A stretch of 64,000 nt of DNA from an uncultured Clostridia bacterium. GTDB taxonomy: Bacteria; Bacillota; Clostridia; UBA1381. Made by a program: the position numbers and the translations under genes. Location: positions 1 to 64,000 of the forward strand of contig CAKSIJ010000006.1 of assembly GCA_934462715.1 (NCBI GenBank), read 5' to 3'. Position 1 is the first letter of the stretch, and each line of letters starts with the position of its first letter. A model generated the notes under the pieces. It searched no databases and was not told where the DNA came from. It saw only the letters and a program-made list of their open reading frames with translations. Shown one piece after another: positions 8,695-17,916 of this stretch.

Positions 8695-10629
8695 ATGGGA
8701 AAAACACTTGCTGAAAAAATACTTGATGCTCACATCGTAGACGGTGAGCCGAAAAAAGGTACGGAGATTGGTATTAGAATAGACCAGACTCTTACACAGG
8801 ACGCAACCGGTACTATGGCATATCTGGAATTTGAAGCTATGGGAGTGCCGAGAGTAAAGACGGAGCGTTCGGTTGCTTATATCGATCACAACACTTTGCA
8901 GAGCGGCTTTGAAAATGCGGACGACCACCGCTTTATAGGCAGCGTCTGCAAAAAGCACGGAATTTATTTTTCAAGACCGGGTAACGGCATTTGCCACCAG
9001 GTTCATCTTGAAAGATTCGGAAAGCCGGGCAAAACGTTAATCGGCTCGGATTCACATACACCTACCGGCGGCGGTATCGGAATGATAGCTATAGGCGCCG
9101 GCGGTATGGACGTTGCCGTAGCTATGGGTGGCGGAGCGTACTATATTACTTATCCGAAAATTGTCAAGGTCGAGCTGACCGGAAAGCTTCAGCCGTGGGT
9201 TGCGGCAAAGGACGTAATTCTTGAGGTTTTGAAAAGACTGTCCGTAAAGGGCGGAGTCGGAAAGATTATAGAGTATTGCGGAGAGGGAGTTAAGACTCTG
9301 TCCGTTCCGGAGCGTGCTACCATAACAAATATGGGTGCAGAGCTGGGCGCAACAACCTCAATCTTCCCGTCTGACGAAATCACAAGAGAATTTCTTAAAG
9401 CACAGGGCAGAGAAGAGGACTATACACCGTTATCAGCAGACGCAGACGCAGAATATGACGAGGTTGTAGAGATAAACCTTTCGGAACTTATTCCGCTTGC
9501 CGCTTGTCCTCATTCTCCCGATAATGTTAAATCAATAAAAGAAATCGGAAAGATGAAGATTGACCAGGTTTGTATTGGTTCATGCACAAACTCGTCGCTT
9601 TTGGATATGCTGAAGGTTGCACACATTCTCAAAGGAAAAACGGTTCACCCCGACGTATCGCTCTCGATTGCTCCGGGTTCAAAGCAGGTTTTAAATATGC
9701 TTGCAAAGAACGGCGCTTTGTCAATCCTTATTGATGCAGGCGCGAGAATACTTGAAAGTGCGTGCGGTCCTTGTATCGGCATGGGACAATCGCCCAATTC
9801 AAAGGGTATTTCTTTGAGAACCTTTAACAGAAACTTTGAGGGACGTTCCGGAACAAAAGACGGACAAATTTACCTTGTATCTCCCGAAACGGCAGCAGTA
9901 TCTGCGCTCAGCGGTTATCTGACAGATCCGAGAGAACTGGGCGATATGCCTGAATTTAAGATACCGGAATTCTTTGATGTCAACGATAACATGATAGTAC
10001 CGCCGATTGAAGCGGACAAGATGGATACTGTCGAGGTGCTCAGAGGCCCGAACATCAAGCCGTTCCCCGTTTCCGAACCTTTGGCACAGACAATCGACGC
10101 CGGCTGTTCGCTCAAAGTTGGCGACAACATAACAACAGACCACATCATGCCTGCCGGTGCAAAGATACTTCCTTTGAGATCAAACATACCCGAAATTTCA
10201 AAGCACTGCTTTGCCGTATGTGATGAGAACTTCTACAAGAGAGCACTTGACATGGGCAAATCAATTATTGTCGGCGGCTCGAACTACGGTCAGGGTTCAT
10301 CGAGAGAACACGCAGCTCTTGCTCCGCTTTATCTGGGAGTAAAAGCAGTTATAACAAAGTCTTTTGCAAGAATCCACATGGCAAACCTTATAAATGCCGG
10401 AATTTTGCCGCTGACCTTTAAAAACGAAGCGGATTACGATACAATATCGCAGGGCGATGAGCTTGTGATCGAAAATGTAAGAGATCAGATTAAAAACGGA
10501 AACGAAATTACCGTTTTGAATAAAACAACCGGAAAGGGCTTTACGGCACTTCTGTCCGTTTCGGACAGACAAAAGGATATGCTCTATGCCGGCGGTTTGC
10601 TGAACTACACAAAGGAAAAATCAAACTGA
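8695..10629 (+). CDS. acn: Aconitate hydratase
   Basis: This [4Fe-4S] enzyme isomerises citrate and isocitrate. Likely cluster ligands are Cys297 in CIGSCTNSS, and Cys357 and Cys360 in ACGPCIGMGQ. GSDSHTPTGGG and the swivel-domain motif GGSNYGQGSSREHAAL complete the active site. At 644 residues it is the shorter aconitase form found in many Clostridia, not the ~890-residue AcnA/IRP1 form. Citrate synthase is encoded at 61.7 kb in the same window, so the oxidative route from oxaloacetate towards 2-oxoglutarate and glutamate is probably present; isocitrate dehydrogenase is not in view. Translation starts from an H-SD element. Confidence 0.96.
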   Translation: MGKTLAEKILDAHIVDGEPKKGTEIGIRIDQTLTQDATGTMAYLEFEAMGVPRVKTERSVAYIDHNTLQSGFENADDHRFIGSVCKKHGIYFSRPGNGICHQVHLERFGKPGKTLIGSDSHTPTGGGIGMIAIGAGGMDVAVAMGGGAYYITYPKIVKVELTGKLQPWVAAKDVILEVLKRLSVKGGVGKIIEYCGEGVKTLSVPERATITNMGAELGATTSIFPSDEITREFLKAQGREEDYTPLSADADAEYDEVVEINLSELIPLAACPHSPDNVKSIKEIGKMKIDQVCIGSCTNSSLLDMLKVAHILKGKTVHPDVSLSIAPGSKQVLNMLAKNGALSILIDAGARILESACGPCIGMGQSPNSKGISLRTFNRNFEGRSGTKDGQIYLVSPETAAVSALSGYLTDPRELGDMPEFKIPEFFDVNDNMIVPPIEADKMDTVEVLRGPNIKPFPVSEPLAQTIDAGCSLKVGDNITTDHIMPAGAKILPLRSNIPEISKHCFAVCDENFYKRALDMGKSIIVGGSNYGQGSSREHAALAPLYLGVKAVITKSFARIHMANLINAGILPLTFKNEADYDTISQGDELVIENVRDQIKNGNEITVLNKTTGKGFTALLSVSDRQKDMLYAGGLLNYTKEKSN

Positions 10630-10687
10630 TTTTTCGATAAGAGAAACGATTAAATCCGCTGAATAAACGATGAAACGGAGAATTATT

Positions 10688-11488
10688 ATGGAACTTAACA
10701 AATTATTTGACGTACCGAACGAAAAGCCCTTTGACAGAATAGTTGATGACGGTGGTTTTTGCGGAATATTCAGAAGAATTGCCTGCATAGGCGACAGTCT
10801 TTCTTCGGGCGAGTTCGAGTCGATGGACGAAAACGGAAACAAGGGTTATCATGATATGTTTGAATACTCATGGGGACAATATCTCGCAAGAAACGTAGGC
10901 TGCGAAGTGCTGAACTTTTCGAGGGGCGGCATGACAGCATACGAGTATTGCGACAGCTTTGCAAATCAAAATGATTTCTGGAGCGAGAATAAGCTTTGCC
11001 AGGCGTACATTATTGCGCTGGGCGTTAATGATATAACGTGTAAAGGCACGGATCTGGGAACTTCCGATGATATTGATAAGAGCAATTACGAAAACAATGT
11101 AAAATCGTTTATGGGTTCTTATGCTTATATTATGCAGAGAATTAAGAGTATGCAGCCTAAGGCAAGATTTTTCCTTATGACAATACCGAGAAGCGATACG
11201 GACCCGAAAAGAAACGAAGCTGCCGACAGACATTCCGAGATTATGTATGAGCTTGCGGATATGTTTGATTATACTTATGTTCTCGACTTCAGACGCTATG
11301 CGACCGAATATAACGAGGACTTCAAAAAGAAATTTTTCCTTGGAGGTCACATGAATCCTGCCGGATACATTCTGACCGCAAGAATGGTATCGTCTTATAT
11401 TGACTATATAATAAGACACAATATGGAGGACTTTGCACAGATTCCGTTTATCGGAACACCGTATCACAACTGCGGAGCAAAGTGGTAA
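10688..11488 (+). CDS. SGNH/GDSL-family hydrolase
   Basis: This is a 266-residue SGNH hydrolase. Block I is CIGDSLSSGEFES with nucleophile Ser37, block III is ALGVND (the GxND oxyanion residues), and block V is GGHMNPAGY with a catalytic His. No signal peptide or membrane segment is visible, so it is probably cytoplasmic. The substrate is unknown; esterase, lipase or carbohydrate deacetylase are all possible in this superfamily. I chose ATG 10688, which follows ACGGAG by 7 bases; that stretch (CCGCTGAATAAACG then AAACGGAGAATTATT) looks like a decayed H-SD element. An upstream in-frame ATG at 10670 has no binding site. Confidence 0.88.
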   Translation: MELNKLFDVPNEKPFDRIVDDGGFCGIFRRIACIGDSLSSGEFESMDENGNKGYHDMFEYSWGQYLARNVGCEVLNFSRGGMTAYEYCDSFANQNDFWSENKLCQAYIIALGVNDITCKGTDLGTSDDIDKSNYENNVKSFMGSYAYIMQRIKSMQPKARFFLMTIPRSDTDPKRNEAADRHSEIMYELADMFDYTYVLDFRRYATEYNEDFKKKFFLGGHMNPAGYILTARMVSSYIDYIIRHNMEDFAQIPFIGTPYHNCGAKW

Positions 11489-11569
11489 AACAGTATATCA
11501 GCTGATATAACATATAAACAAAACCGGGATTAAATTCCCAAAAAAATCTTAAGAAAGGGGTATATGTTA

Positions 11570-12796
11570 ATGAGCAGAAATGTTTATGACGTGTTGAAAG
11601 AACGCGGACTTATAGCGCAGACAACTCATGAGGAAGAAATCAGGGAGCTGTTGGGAAAGGAGAAAGTAACGTTTTATATAGGCTTTGACCCGACTGCTGA
11701 CAGCTTGCACGTTGGACACTTCCTGCAAATGGTTGTTATGAAGCATATGCAGGATGCCGGTCACAGACCGATAGCGCTTGTCGGCGGCGGAACAGGTCAT
11801 ATAGGCGACCCATCGGGAAGAACCGATATGCGCCAAATGATGACAGAGGAAACAATCAATCATAATTGTGAATGCTTTAAGAAACAGCTTGCAAAAATTA
11901 TAGATTTTTCCGACGGAAAGGCAATAATGGTCAATAATGCCGATTGGCTGCTTGACCTTAATTATATCGAATTTATAAGAGATATAGGCTCATGCTTCTC
12001 GGTTAACAAGATGCTTACCGCAGAATGTTTTAAGCAAAGACTTGAAAAAGGACTTTCGTTCCTTGAATTTAACTATATGCTTATGCAGAGCTACGATTTC
12101 CTTATGCTCAACAGAAAATACGGCTGTAAGATAGAACTGGGAGGAGATGATCAGTGGTCAAACATTCTCGGAGGTATCGACCTTTGCAGAAGAAAGGATC
12201 AGACCCAGGTTTACGGCATGACCTTTACGCTTCTGACAACCTCAGAGGGTAAAAAGATGGGCAAAACCGCAAAAGGTGCGCTTTGGCTCGATCCTGAAAA
12301 GTGCAGTCCGTTTGACTTCTACCAGTACTGGGTAAACGTACAGGACGACGATGTAATCAATTGCCTGAAGCTTATCACCTTTATTCCTATGGAGCAGATC
12401 CATGAAATGGAAAAATGGGAGGGGGCTGAGCTTAACAAGGCAAAGAAAATCCTTGCTTATGAGGTAACAAAGCTTGTTCACGGCGAGGAGGAGGCAGAAA
12501 AGGCTAAGGCTGCGGCGGAAGCTATTTTTGCCGGCGGCGGAGTAAGTGCCGATATGCCTACTTCAGAGGTTACCGCAGACGATATAGACGGCAAATCAAT
12601 ACTCGATTTGCTTACACAGATTAAGCTTATACCATCAAAGGGCGAGGGCAGACGTCTTGTTCAGCAGAACGGCTTGACCGTAAATGATGAAAAGGTCACA
12701 GACCCAAATATGGCAGTAAATGCAGATATGTTTGCAAATGACGGAATGATTGTCAAAAAAGGCAAAAAAGTATATCACAGAATTGTGTTGAAATAA
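11570..12796 (+). CDS. tyrS: Tyrosyl-tRNA synthetase
   Basis: This class I synthetase charges tRNA-Tyr. The HIGH-like motif is SLHVGHFLQM, KKMGKTAKGA takes the KMSKS position, and GGDDQWSNI binds tyrosine/tRNA. A C-terminal S4-like RNA-binding domain is visible (LLTQIKLIPSKGEGRRLVQQ), as in TyrS rather than TyrZ. I prefer ATG 11570, 9 bases after AAAGGGG; the in-frame ATG at 11564 is only 3 bases away. The upstream gap of 81 bp is too short for a T-box. Confidence 0.96.
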   Translation: MSRNVYDVLKERGLIAQTTHEEEIRELLGKEKVTFYIGFDPTADSLHVGHFLQMVVMKHMQDAGHRPIALVGGGTGHIGDPSGRTDMRQMMTEETINHNCECFKKQLAKIIDFSDGKAIMVNNADWLLDLNYIEFIRDIGSCFSVNKMLTAECFKQRLEKGLSFLEFNYMLMQSYDFLMLNRKYGCKIELGGDDQWSNILGGIDLCRRKDQTQVYGMTFTLLTTSEGKKMGKTAKGALWLDPEKCSPFDFYQYWVNVQDDDVINCLKLITFIPMEQIHEMEKWEGAELNKAKKILAYEVTKLVHGEEEAEKAKAAAEAIFAGGGVSADMPTSEVTADDIDGKSILDLLTQIKLIPSKGEGRRLVQQNGLTVNDEKVTDPNMAVNADMFANDGMIVKKGKKVYHRIVLK

Positions 12797-13193
12797 AAAA
12801 CAGTCATAATAATCGGAAATAATATGCGGAGTCGGATTTCATAATCGGAATGTGACTCCGCCATATCCCGATTAAATGCCGAAAGAAACGGCAAAATGAA
12901 AAGAGGGCAAAAACCGCCCCGTCAAATTTGTTTTATTGATTTTATATACTTGGTTTATCAGATAATTTAATATAAATATACAGATAATTGCTGTAAAAAA
13001 TTGCTGCAAATACCGGAAAATTTTGCATAAAATTATACATGAGTGAGAGAATAAAAGAAAATAAAAGAAGAAAATAACGCTTTTGCGTTTTAAATATTTG
13101 ATGATTGCAAATATCTTTTTGTGATTGTTGCAAATAAAAAATATAAAACAAGCCGTATGTGCGGCGGAACGGAGGAAAAATGGAGGGATTAAA
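12797..13193. other. Intergenic region between tyrS and rnj with a long palindrome
   Basis: This 397-bp stretch holds no gene. At 12811-12873 there is a nested palindrome (AATCGG, ATATG, GGAGTC pairing with GACTCC, CATAT, CCGATT) with no T-run on either side, so it is not a simple terminator. A GCCG-AAAGAAA-CGGC hairpin and a GGGC/GCCC hairpin follow at 12878-12920. The remainder is A+T-rich and probably contains the rnj promoter, which I could not place with confidence. The 3' end holds an H-SD copy and a short upstream ORF, listed separately. Confidence 0.6.
13152..13175 (+). promoter_or_regulatory. H-SD element upstream of rnj
   Basis: GCCG-TATGTG-CGGC is followed by GGAACGGAGG. The ATG placed by this element (13180) opens an 11-codon ORF rather than rnj itself, which starts at GTG 13194 with its own GGAGGG. 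Confidence 0.7.
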
Positions 13194-13215
13194 GTGGGTA
13201 AAAAATCCAAACTGA
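13180..13215 (+). other. Possible 11-codon upstream ORF overlapping the rnj start
   Basis: ATG 13180 follows the H-SD GGAGG by 4 bases and reads MEGLKWVKNPN before TGA at 13213. It overlaps the rnj GTG start (13194) in another frame, and the rnj ribosome binding site GGAGGG lies inside it. Ribosomes on this ORF would cover the rnj start, so it could affect rnj translation. It is too short to be judged real from sequence alone. Confidence 0.3.
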
Positions 13216-14858
13216 AAATTATACCGTTAGGCGGTCTTGACGAGATAGGTAAAAATATGACCGCATTTGAATACGGAAACGAAATGATTATTGTTGACTG
13301 CGGTATGGCATTCCCTGACGAGGAAATGCCGGGGGTTGACATGGTAATCAATGACATTGCGTATGTCGAAAAGAACAAATCAAAGCTTAAAGGAATTTTC
13401 CTTACGCACGGGCATGAGGATCATATTGGCGGACTGCCGTATTTCTTAAAAAGCATCAATGTCCCGGTGTACGGTACAAGACTTACGATTGCTTTGGTAG
13501 AACATAAGCTAAAGGAACATAACCTTTTGTCAAAGGTAAAGGTTGTAAATGTCAGAGCCGGAAATGTGGTTGACGCCTGCAAAAGCTTTAAGGTTGAATT
13601 TATAAGAACAAACCATTCAATTGCTGATTCTGTGGCTTTGGCGATAACAACTCCGCAGGGTGTTGTTATCCATATGGGTGATTTCAAGATAGATTCAACG
13701 CCTATTGTAGGAGAAATGATAGACTTAACAAGGCTCGGAGAATTGGGAAAACAAGGTGTTCTGGCGCTTATGTCCGACAGTACGAACGTTGAGCGAAGCG
13801 GCTACGCAATGAGCGAGAGAAGCGTCGGAGAAAAGTTTGACAACATTTTCAGAGAGTGTAAAAAGAGGATAATTATCGCTACCTTTGCCTCAAACGTACA
13901 CAGAGTGCAGCAGATTATCAACGCTGCGGCGGAAAACGGAAGAAAGGTTGCGGTATCGGGCAGAAGTATGGAGAATATCGTTGAAATCTCTATCATGCTC
14001 GGGTATATGAAGGTTCCTCAGGGAGTGCTTATCAATATTGATAACATAAACAAGTACAATCCCGAGCAGATAGTTATAATTACAACCGGAAGTCAGGGCG
14101 AGCCGATGAGCGCTTTAACCAGAATGGCATTTTCGGATCACAGAAAGGTTGAAATTACAAAAAATGATTTGATAATCATTTCAGCAACTCCGATACCCGG
14201 AAATGAAAAAACTGTTGCAAGTGTAATCAACGAGCTTTTCAAAATCGGCGCAGAGGTTATTTATAAGTCGCTTGCAGAGGTTCACGTTTCGGGTCACGCC
14301 TGCCAGGAGGAGCTTAAAATGATACTTGCGCTCGTAAAGCCTAAATATTTCATTCCGGTTCACGGCGAACACAGACACTTGGAGCTTCACAAACGTCTTG
14401 CCATGAAAATGGGCATGAAAGCCGACGATATATTTGTTATGGCAAACGGTATGGTTCTGGAAATTGATGATGAGGGTGCGGCAGTCGGCGATACCGTACC
14501 GTCGGGAAAAATCCTTATAGACGGTCTGGGAGTGGGTGACGTCGGAAATATTGTTCTGCGTGACCGTAAGCTGCTTGCTCAGGACGGCTTGATTATCGTT
14601 GTGGCAACGCTCAATTCCTCGGGGTATATAATTTCCGGTCCGGATATTATTTCGCGCGGATTCGTTTATGTAAGAGAATCCGAGGATATTATAGATCATA
14701 TCAGAGAGGTTGCGAGAGATTGCCTTATCAAGAGCAGTAAAAACAGAATCAACGATTGGGCTGCAACAAAGCATTTGCTTAAAACAAACGTATCAAAGTA
14801 TATCTATGAAACAACAAACAGATCTCCTATGATACTGCCTATTTTGATGGAAATTTAA
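13194..14858 (+). CDS. rnj: Ribonuclease J
   Basis: This metallo-beta-lactamase/beta-CASP ribonuclease has 5'-exonuclease and endonuclease activity on mRNA and rRNA precursors. The metal site THGHEDHIGG includes His72, His74, Asp76 and His77, with further ligands in TNHSIADS and HMGDFKID. The beta-CASP motif SDSTNVERSG and the late PVHGEHRHL histidines are present. The length of 554 residues is normal for RNase J. GTG 13194 is chosen because GGAGGG precedes it by 6 bases and the protein then begins GKKSKLKIIPLGGLDEIGKN, the usual start. An upstream in-frame ATG at 13125 would add 23 unrelated residues. Confidence 0.95.
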   Translation: MGKKSKLKIIPLGGLDEIGKNMTAFEYGNEMIIVDCGMAFPDEEMPGVDMVINDIAYVEKNKSKLKGIFLTHGHEDHIGGLPYFLKSINVPVYGTRLTIALVEHKLKEHNLLSKVKVVNVRAGNVVDACKSFKVEFIRTNHSIADSVALAITTPQGVVIHMGDFKIDSTPIVGEMIDLTRLGELGKQGVLALMSDSTNVERSGYAMSERSVGEKFDNIFRECKKRIIIATFASNVHRVQQIINAAAENGRKVAVSGRSMENIVEISIMLGYMKVPQGVLINIDNINKYNPEQIVIITTGSQGEPMSALTRMAFSDHRKVEITKNDLIIISATPIPGNEKTVASVINELFKIGAEVIYKSLAEVHVSGHACQEELKMILALVKPKYFIPVHGEHRHLELHKRLAMKMGMKADDIFVMANGMVLEIDDEGAAVGDTVPSGKILIDGLGVGDVGNIVLRDRKLLAQDGLIIVVATLNSSGYIISGPDIISRGFVYVRESEDIIDHIREVARDCLIKSSKNRINDWAATKHLLKTNVSKYIYETTNRSPMILPILMEI

Positions 14859-14870
14859 CTGACAGCATTG

Positions 14871-14901
14871 CAGTGCGGCGGATTTTGCGCCGCACTGTTT
14901 T
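14871..14901 (+). terminator. Intrinsic terminator after rnj
   Basis: CAGTGCGGCG and CGCCGCACTG form a 10-bp perfect stem with a 7-base loop followed by TTTT. Confidence 0.85.
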
Positions 14902-14910
14902 ACTGTATAA

Positions 14911-14954
14911 GAAAAACAGAGTTGGGTATAAGCTTTTGCCTATACTCAACTCTG
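14911..14954 (-). terminator. Intrinsic terminator after the SASP gene
   Basis: Read on the minus strand, CAGAGTTGAGTATAGGC pairs with GCTTATACCCAACTCTG and is followed by GTTTTTC. It faces the rnj terminator, as expected for convergent genes. Confidence 0.85.
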
Positions 14955-14993
14955 CTCAAATTCAGATGATTTTTAAATTGTTATAACGATTTG

Positions 14994-15185
14994 TTATTTA
15001 ATGCTGTTTTCGTAGCTTTCGATCATCTTTTTAACCATCTGTCCGCCAACAGAACCTGCCTGTCTTGAAGTCAAGTCACCGTTGTAACCTTGCTTAAGGT
15101 TAACGCCTACTTCGTTAGCAGCTTCCATCTTAAAGTTTTCCATTGCCTTCTTTGCTTCGGGTACTACAATCTTGTTCTTAGCCAT
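14994..15185 (-). CDS. Alpha/beta-type small acid-soluble spore protein
   Basis: This 63-residue protein belongs to the alpha/beta SASP family that coats and protects DNA in the forespore. Family features are the central EAANEVGVNLKQGYNGDL stretch, the SRQAGSVGGQMVKKMIE helix, and the likely GPR protease site in the N-terminal part. It is preceded by GGAGGAAG and a CGGAGAA/TTCTCCG palindrome at 15218-15236 in the leader. I could not identify a convincing sigma-G promoter. It implies that the organism forms spores or did so recently. Confidence 0.93.
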   Translation of the reverse strand: MAKNKIVVPEAKKAMENFKMEAANEVGVNLKQGYNGDLTSRQAGSVGGQMVKKMIESYENSIK

Positions 15186-15366
15186 TTTTTTCTTCCTCCA
15201 TTTATTTTACTTTTTTCGGAGAACTTAATTCTCCGTTTGAATTTTTTAATGTAATCCTTTGCGTTGATTACGGTTTTATTTTGTGCGTATGTTTGTTTTA
15301 TATACAATATAATTTTTGGTATTTTATGTGCAAAATGCCTATTTTGATTTTATTAATTAAAATGAC

Positions 15367-15395
15367 TTGACAAAATTGAAGTTGCAGTGTATTCT
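15367..15395 (+). promoter_or_regulatory. Sigma-A promoter for the SLH protein gene
   Basis: TTGACA (15367-15372) and TATTCT (15390-15395) are separated by 17 bp, about 60 bp upstream of the start codon at 15459. Confidence 0.75.
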
Positions 15396-15458
15396 TAATG
15401 TAGGAAATGTAAATAATTTTAAGGACGGCGTTTTTTAACGCAGAAAGGAAGTGCATTT

Positions 15459-17234
15459 ATGAATAAAAAAATTATTTCATCAATCATTGCCGTTATGGCT
15501 GCCGTGCAGGTGCCGGCATTGCCCGCAATGGCGAAGGACAACGAAAAATTTGTTTTGAAATCAATTCCGTGCGAGGAGGGCGAGACGTATTTTAATGAGG
15601 ATTATCAAAAGTACGATTCGATGCTTTTAAGATATGCGGATGATAAAACGCCTATCCCGTTTTCGGAATATTATGACGGATTTATGTATGCAAAGATTCC
15701 GGTTGAGAATAAGGACAGAGAATTGGAAATGTTTTTTTCCGAGCCTTTGACCTTCACCGATTATGATGAGGAAAAGGATGGCTTCTATATGATGGAGCGT
15801 CTTTCGAGAAGCGGAGTAATCAAGGGTGACGATGACGGAAAAGCAAACCCCGACAGCAATGTGACCAGAGCGGAGGCTTGCGCGATGGTTATGAGATTGA
15901 TGGGTGTTGACGCTATCGGAAAGCCGGACAGCGGATTCGAGGACGTACCGGAGGATTCATGGTATGCAAACACTGTTGCAAGAGCAAAGGACTACGGTAT
16001 AATCGAGGGTGATTCCGACAAATTGTTTTCTCCCGACAGAAATGTCAGCAGAGAGGAAATGGTTGTAATGACCGCAAGAGCATTGCAGACTGTCGGCTTT
16101 GCGGAATTGGACGAAAATGCAACAAGAGATGATATTCTTCCTTTTATAGCAATCGATATGGTTTGCGATAAAGATAAGGTGTCTGACTGGGCTGTCAGCG
16201 CATATAAGCTTTTGGGAGAATACGTTACAAGAGATTTTGAAGAAAGACCGGTTGAAGACGAAGAAGCTAATATCATGGGAGATATTCCGATAGATATATA
16301 CATAGCTCCTCAGAAAGAATCGCTGAGAAAGGATATTGCGGATCTTTTGGAGAACGCACAAGAGTGCTTCCAGATATATCCCTCTCAGACTGCAATAAAA
16401 TACGGCTTTGACAAAAAAATGCCCGTGATTGACGGCTCGACCTCAACATATCCGTTTACAGAAGCAATTTACAGAAATTTATTCTCCAATGGCTACAATC
16501 ACCCCGAAAAGCCGACAAAGCACAGCAAGAGTCATAAGACTTATGAAAGATTGATTGCCGGAGAAATCGACGCTATGATAGCTTCTGTTTATCCTGCCGA
16601 GGATATTCTTGCGCTTGCAAAGGAAAACAATGTTGAACTGGAGCTTATACCGATAGCATATGACGCTATGGTATTCTTCACAAACAAGGATAACCCCGTT
16701 AAAGGTCTTACAACTCAGCAGATTACCGATATTTATGTTGATAACAAGTATTCAAACTGGAAAGATCTCGGCGGAAGCGATTCCGTGCTTTATCCGTACG
16801 CAAGAAATTACGACAGCGGAAGCCATGCTCAAATGGAACGTCATTTCCTGAAAGGCAAGGATATAAATGATAAAATAAGACAGGAAACCACCTCGGTATC
16901 TATGGCAAACGTGCTTACCGATGTGATGGGAGCCGAAACCGAAGAACCTAAGGGCTTCGGATTGGGCTACAGCATTTACTACTACTTTAAGAATATGGAT
17001 ATGTTCTATGAAACGGACACCTACTTAAAGCTTTTGGAAATCGACGGAGTTGCTCCTAATGACGAAACAATAGCTGACGGAAGCTATCCTCTTTCAAACA
17101 ACACATATGTTGTTATAAGAAAGGACGAACCGGATGATTCGGCTGCAAGAAAGTTTGCTGAATTTATGCTTACCGATCTTGGTCAGCAGTGCGTTGAGGA
17201 AGCAGGCTTCGGACCTTTGAAAAAGCTTGACTGA
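15459..17234 (+). CDS. Secreted S-layer-homology protein with a PstS-like binding domain
   Basis: The 591-residue product has a signal peptide (MNKK, a hydrophobic stretch, likely cleavage after AMA at 23-25). Two SLH repeats follow: one around residues 110-150 (SGVIKGDDDGKANPDSNVTR) and one around 160-215 (FEDVPEDSWYANTVARAKDY). SLH domains anchor proteins non-covalently to pyruvylated secondary wall polymer. From about residue 275 to the end is a periplasmic-binding-like fold of the phosphate-binding PstS type: DGSTSTYPFTEA resembles its ligand-binding start, and GLTTQQITDIYVDNKYSNWKDLGG is the family hallmark. A wall-anchored substrate-capturing protein is a reasonable inference; no pst transporter genes are adjacent. 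The ligand (phosphate or another anion) is unproven. It is monocistronic, between a promoter and a terminator. Confidence 0.85.
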   Translation: MNKKIISSIIAVMAAVQVPALPAMAKDNEKFVLKSIPCEEGETYFNEDYQKYDSMLLRYADDKTPIPFSEYYDGFMYAKIPVENKDRELEMFFSEPLTFTDYDEEKDGFYMMERLSRSGVIKGDDDGKANPDSNVTRAEACAMVMRLMGVDAIGKPDSGFEDVPEDSWYANTVARAKDYGIIEGDSDKLFSPDRNVSREEMVVMTARALQTVGFAELDENATRDDILPFIAIDMVCDKDKVSDWAVSAYKLLGEYVTRDFEERPVEDEEANIMGDIPIDIYIAPQKESLRKDIADLLENAQECFQIYPSQTAIKYGFDKKMPVIDGSTSTYPFTEAIYRNLFSNGYNHPEKPTKHSKSHKTYERLIAGEIDAMIASVYPAEDILALAKENNVELELIPIAYDAMVFFTNKDNPVKGLTTQQITDIYVDNKYSNWKDLGGSDSVLYPYARNYDSGSHAQMERHFLKGKDINDKIRQETTSVSMANVLTDVMGAETEEPKGFGLGYSIYYYFKNMDMFYETDTYLKLLEIDGVAPNDETIADGSYPLSNNTYVVIRKDEPDDSAARKFAEFMLTDLGQQCVEEAGFGPLKKLD

Positions 17235-17240
17235 TAAGTA

Positions 17241-17274
17241 AAAAAATAACAGAGCCCGCTCTGTTATTTTTTTG
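17241..17274 (+). terminator. Intrinsic terminator after the SLH protein gene
   Basis: AAAAATAACAGAGC and GCTCTGTTATTTTT form a long stem with a 2-base centre, ending in a run of T. Confidence 0.88.
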
Positions 17275-17350
17275 TGCGAAAACCCGAAAAACCTTTATTA
17301 ATAACCAATAGTGTTATAATTAATAAAATATTAATTATAATATTTACCAA

Positions 17351-17379
17351 TTGATTTTTCTTACTTACTGTGATATACT
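17351..17379 (+). promoter_or_regulatory. Sigma-A promoter for the HD-domain gene
   Basis: TTGATT and TATACT are separated by 17 bp just upstream of the gene. A perfect 12-bp inverted repeat of TTATAATTAATA around AAA lies at 17314-17340; it might be an operator, but it is pure A+T and could be chance. Confidence 0.65.
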
Positions 17380-17395
17380 GAATACATAACAGGGT

Positions 17396-17887
17396 ATGAT
17401 GATTAATCAACGGTTTCAAGAGGAGATGTTTATTACGTTAACGCATATTTCAAAAAAGACACTACAATTAGGAAAAGACATTCTCGACTCTGACGGAATG
17501 AAATACGAAAAAAATTTAAAGCATCACGGAACAATAAGCTGTTATGACCATTCGGTAAACGTGGCTGAAAAAAGCTTAAAAATTGTCGGCTTTTTTTCAC
17601 TGAAAGTAAATGAGCGAGCTTTGATACGGGGTGCGTTGCTGCATGATTATTTTTTGTATGACTGGCGGTTAGGCGGACACAGGATGCATGGATTTTTTCA
17701 CGCACGCGCCGCACTCGATAACGCAGACAAAGAATTTCATTTAAGCAGCATTGAAAAGGATATAATAATAAGGCATATGTTTCCGCTGAATATCAGACCG
17801 CCGAAATACCGTGAAAGCTGGATAGTCTGTTGTGCGGACAAAATTTGTGCGATTATGGAATTTTTTTCATTTTTTGGTATAAAATAA
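17396..17887 (+). CDS. HD-domain hydrolase-like protein
   Basis: This 163-residue protein has an HD-superfamily metal site: His52 in CYDHSVNVAE, His83-Asp84 in LLHDYFLYDW, and downstream histidines in GHRMHGFFHA. Such proteins are usually phosphohydrolases acting on nucleotides, but the substrate is unknown. It matches a small family of uncharacterised HD proteins common in Clostridia. The start is uncertain: ATG 17396 and 17399 have only a weak AGGG upstream, and a good AAGAGGAG at 17418 directly abuts a later in-frame ATG. nadE starts 29 bp downstream and may be cotranscribed. Confidence 0.82.
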   Translation: MMINQRFQEEMFITLTHISKKTLQLGKDILDSDGMKYEKNLKHHGTISCYDHSVNVAEKSLKIVGFFSLKVNERALIRGALLHDYFLYDWRLGGHRMHGFFHARAALDNADKEFHLSSIEKDIIIRHMFPLNIRPPKYRESWIVCCADKICAIMEFFSFFGIK

Positions 17888-17916
17888 AAAAATTATTTTT
17901 TTAAGAGGTAATATTT

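Noticed and set aside
15186..15330. Sigma-G promoter for the SASP gene
   Set aside because: No pair with acceptable -35 and -10 matches and an 17-18 bp spacer was found, although such a promoter is expected.
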